Assembly (NCBI RefSeq): GCF_900113945.1
Contig: NZ_FORG01000003.1
Location: 336,901 to 400,900, forward strand
DNA length: 64,000 bases
Direction of reading: 5' to 3'
Source of the DNA: Xenorhabdus mauleonii
Lineage (GTDB): Bacteria; Pseudomonadota; Gammaproteobacteria; Enterobacterales; Enterobacteriaceae
The notes beneath the pieces were generated by a model that saw only the letters and a program-made list of their open reading frames with translations, ran no database searches and was not told the DNA's origin. Below are positions 63,691-64,000 of the stretch, piece after piece; the stretch's first letter is position 1, and each line of letters opens with the position of its first letter. A program made the position numbers and the translations under genes.

Positions 63691-63766
63691 TGGCAGGGGC
63701 GGAGAGACTCGAACTCCCAACACCCGGTTTTGGAGACCGGTGCTCTACCAATTGAACTACGCCCCT
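63691..63766 (-). tRNA. trpT: tRNA-Trp (CCA)
   Basis: 76 nt with encoded CCA. The minus strand begins AGGGGCGTAGTTCAATTGG, with anticodon CCA in TCTCCAAAA. It is the distal tRNA of an rrn operon, as in E. coli rrnC. Confidence 0.97.
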
Positions 63767-63774
63767 AAATACGG

Positions 63775-63851
63775 TGGCGGTGCGGACGGGACTCGAACCC
63801 GCGACCCCCGGCGTGACAGGCCGGTATTCTAACCAACTGAACTACCGCACC
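63775..63851 (-). tRNA. aspT: tRNA-Asp (GUC)
   Basis: 77 nt with encoded CCA. The minus strand begins GGTGCGGTAGTTCAGTTGG, with anticodon GTC in CTGTCACGC. It follows the 5S rRNA. Confidence 0.97.
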
Positions 63852-63906
63852 ACCGAATTTCGTTTGCCTTGACTGCCTTTTATGCCGGCAATCGGCTTTT
63901 AAATTA

Positions 63907-64000
63907 ATGTCTGGCAGTGTCCTACTCTCACATGGGGAGACCCCACACTACCATCGGCGCTACGGCGTTTCACTGCTGAGTTCGGCATGGGGTCAGGTGG
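63907..64000 (-). rRNA. rrf: 5S ribosomal RNA (partial, 5' end beyond the window)
   Basis: The last 94 bases of 5S rRNA read on the minus strand from the window edge: CCACCTGACCCCATGCCGAA, then GTGAAACGCCGTAGCGCCGA, ending CTGCCAGACAT. The first about 26 bases, the 23S and the 16S genes lie outside. Confidence 0.96.

Overview
The window is a chromosomal segment of a member of the Enterobacterales. Gene order from 1 to about 24050, and again from there to 64000, follows the Escherichia coli region running from yigL to the rrnC operon almost gene for gene. The moderate-to-low GC content, AT-rich intergenic DNA, and a palindromic repeat at 26923-27115 of a type I associate with Xenorhabdus and Photorhabdus suggest the Morganellaceae, probably the Xenorhabdus/Photorhabdus lineage. 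This is an inference from synteny and memory, not a database result.

Layout: (1) 367-5857, yigL, pldB, recQ, pldA and yigI. (2) 5858-8515, an AT-rich accessory interval with two genes absent from the E. coli order: a small ADP-ribosyltransferase of the pertussis/cholera toxin type, and a protein that looks like a permuted NlpC/P60-type cysteine hydrolase with a proline-rich linker. (3) 8516-24046, rarD, corA, uvrD, then the chain lptM-dapF-yigA-xerC-yigB, cyaY, cyaA and the tetrapyrrole operon hemCDXY. (4) 24226-24639, the small RNA GlmZ on the minus strand, with a sigma-54 type promoter and two palindromes that fit GlrR activator sites. (5) 24896-25357, four tRNA genes (Arg, His, Leu, Pro). 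(6) 25533-40272, the threonine/serine permease thrP and the complete enterobacterial common antigen (ECA) operon, wecA to wecG, on the minus strand. (7) 40646-50612, rho, trxA, rhlB, gppA, an AEC-family permease, rep, and an HDAC-like deacetylase. (8) 50747-59971, the branched-chain amino acid block: ilvC, ilvY, and ilvLGMEDA with an intact ilvG and a recognisable ilvL leader and attenuator. (9) 60571-64000, comM, maoP, hdfR, then the end of an rRNA operon (tRNA-Trp, tRNA-Asp, partial 5S rRNA) read on the minus strand.

Most genes are housekeeping: DNA repair and replication (RecQ, UvrD, Rep, XerC), outer-membrane phospholipid turnover (PldA, PldB), cAMP and haem synthesis, ECA assembly, transcription termination and RNA decay (Rho, RhlB), redox (TrxA), (p)ppGpp metabolism (GppA), and isoleucine/valine synthesis. 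Many starts could be fixed by ribosome binding sites, four-base overlaps and family length. These include non-ATG starts for recQ (GTG), cyaA (TTG), rffG (TTG), wzzE (GTG), wecA (GTG) and hdfR (GTG).

The most interesting material is the toxin-like pair between yigI and rarD, the GlmZ control region, and several repeats not explained by genes: three 15-bp units upstream of the putative hydrolase, a palindromic MITE-like element between thrP and wecG, four 16-bp tandem units at the end of ilvC, and a diverged direct repeat in the unusually long rho-trxA interval. No CRISPR array, prophage or intact insertion sequence was seen.
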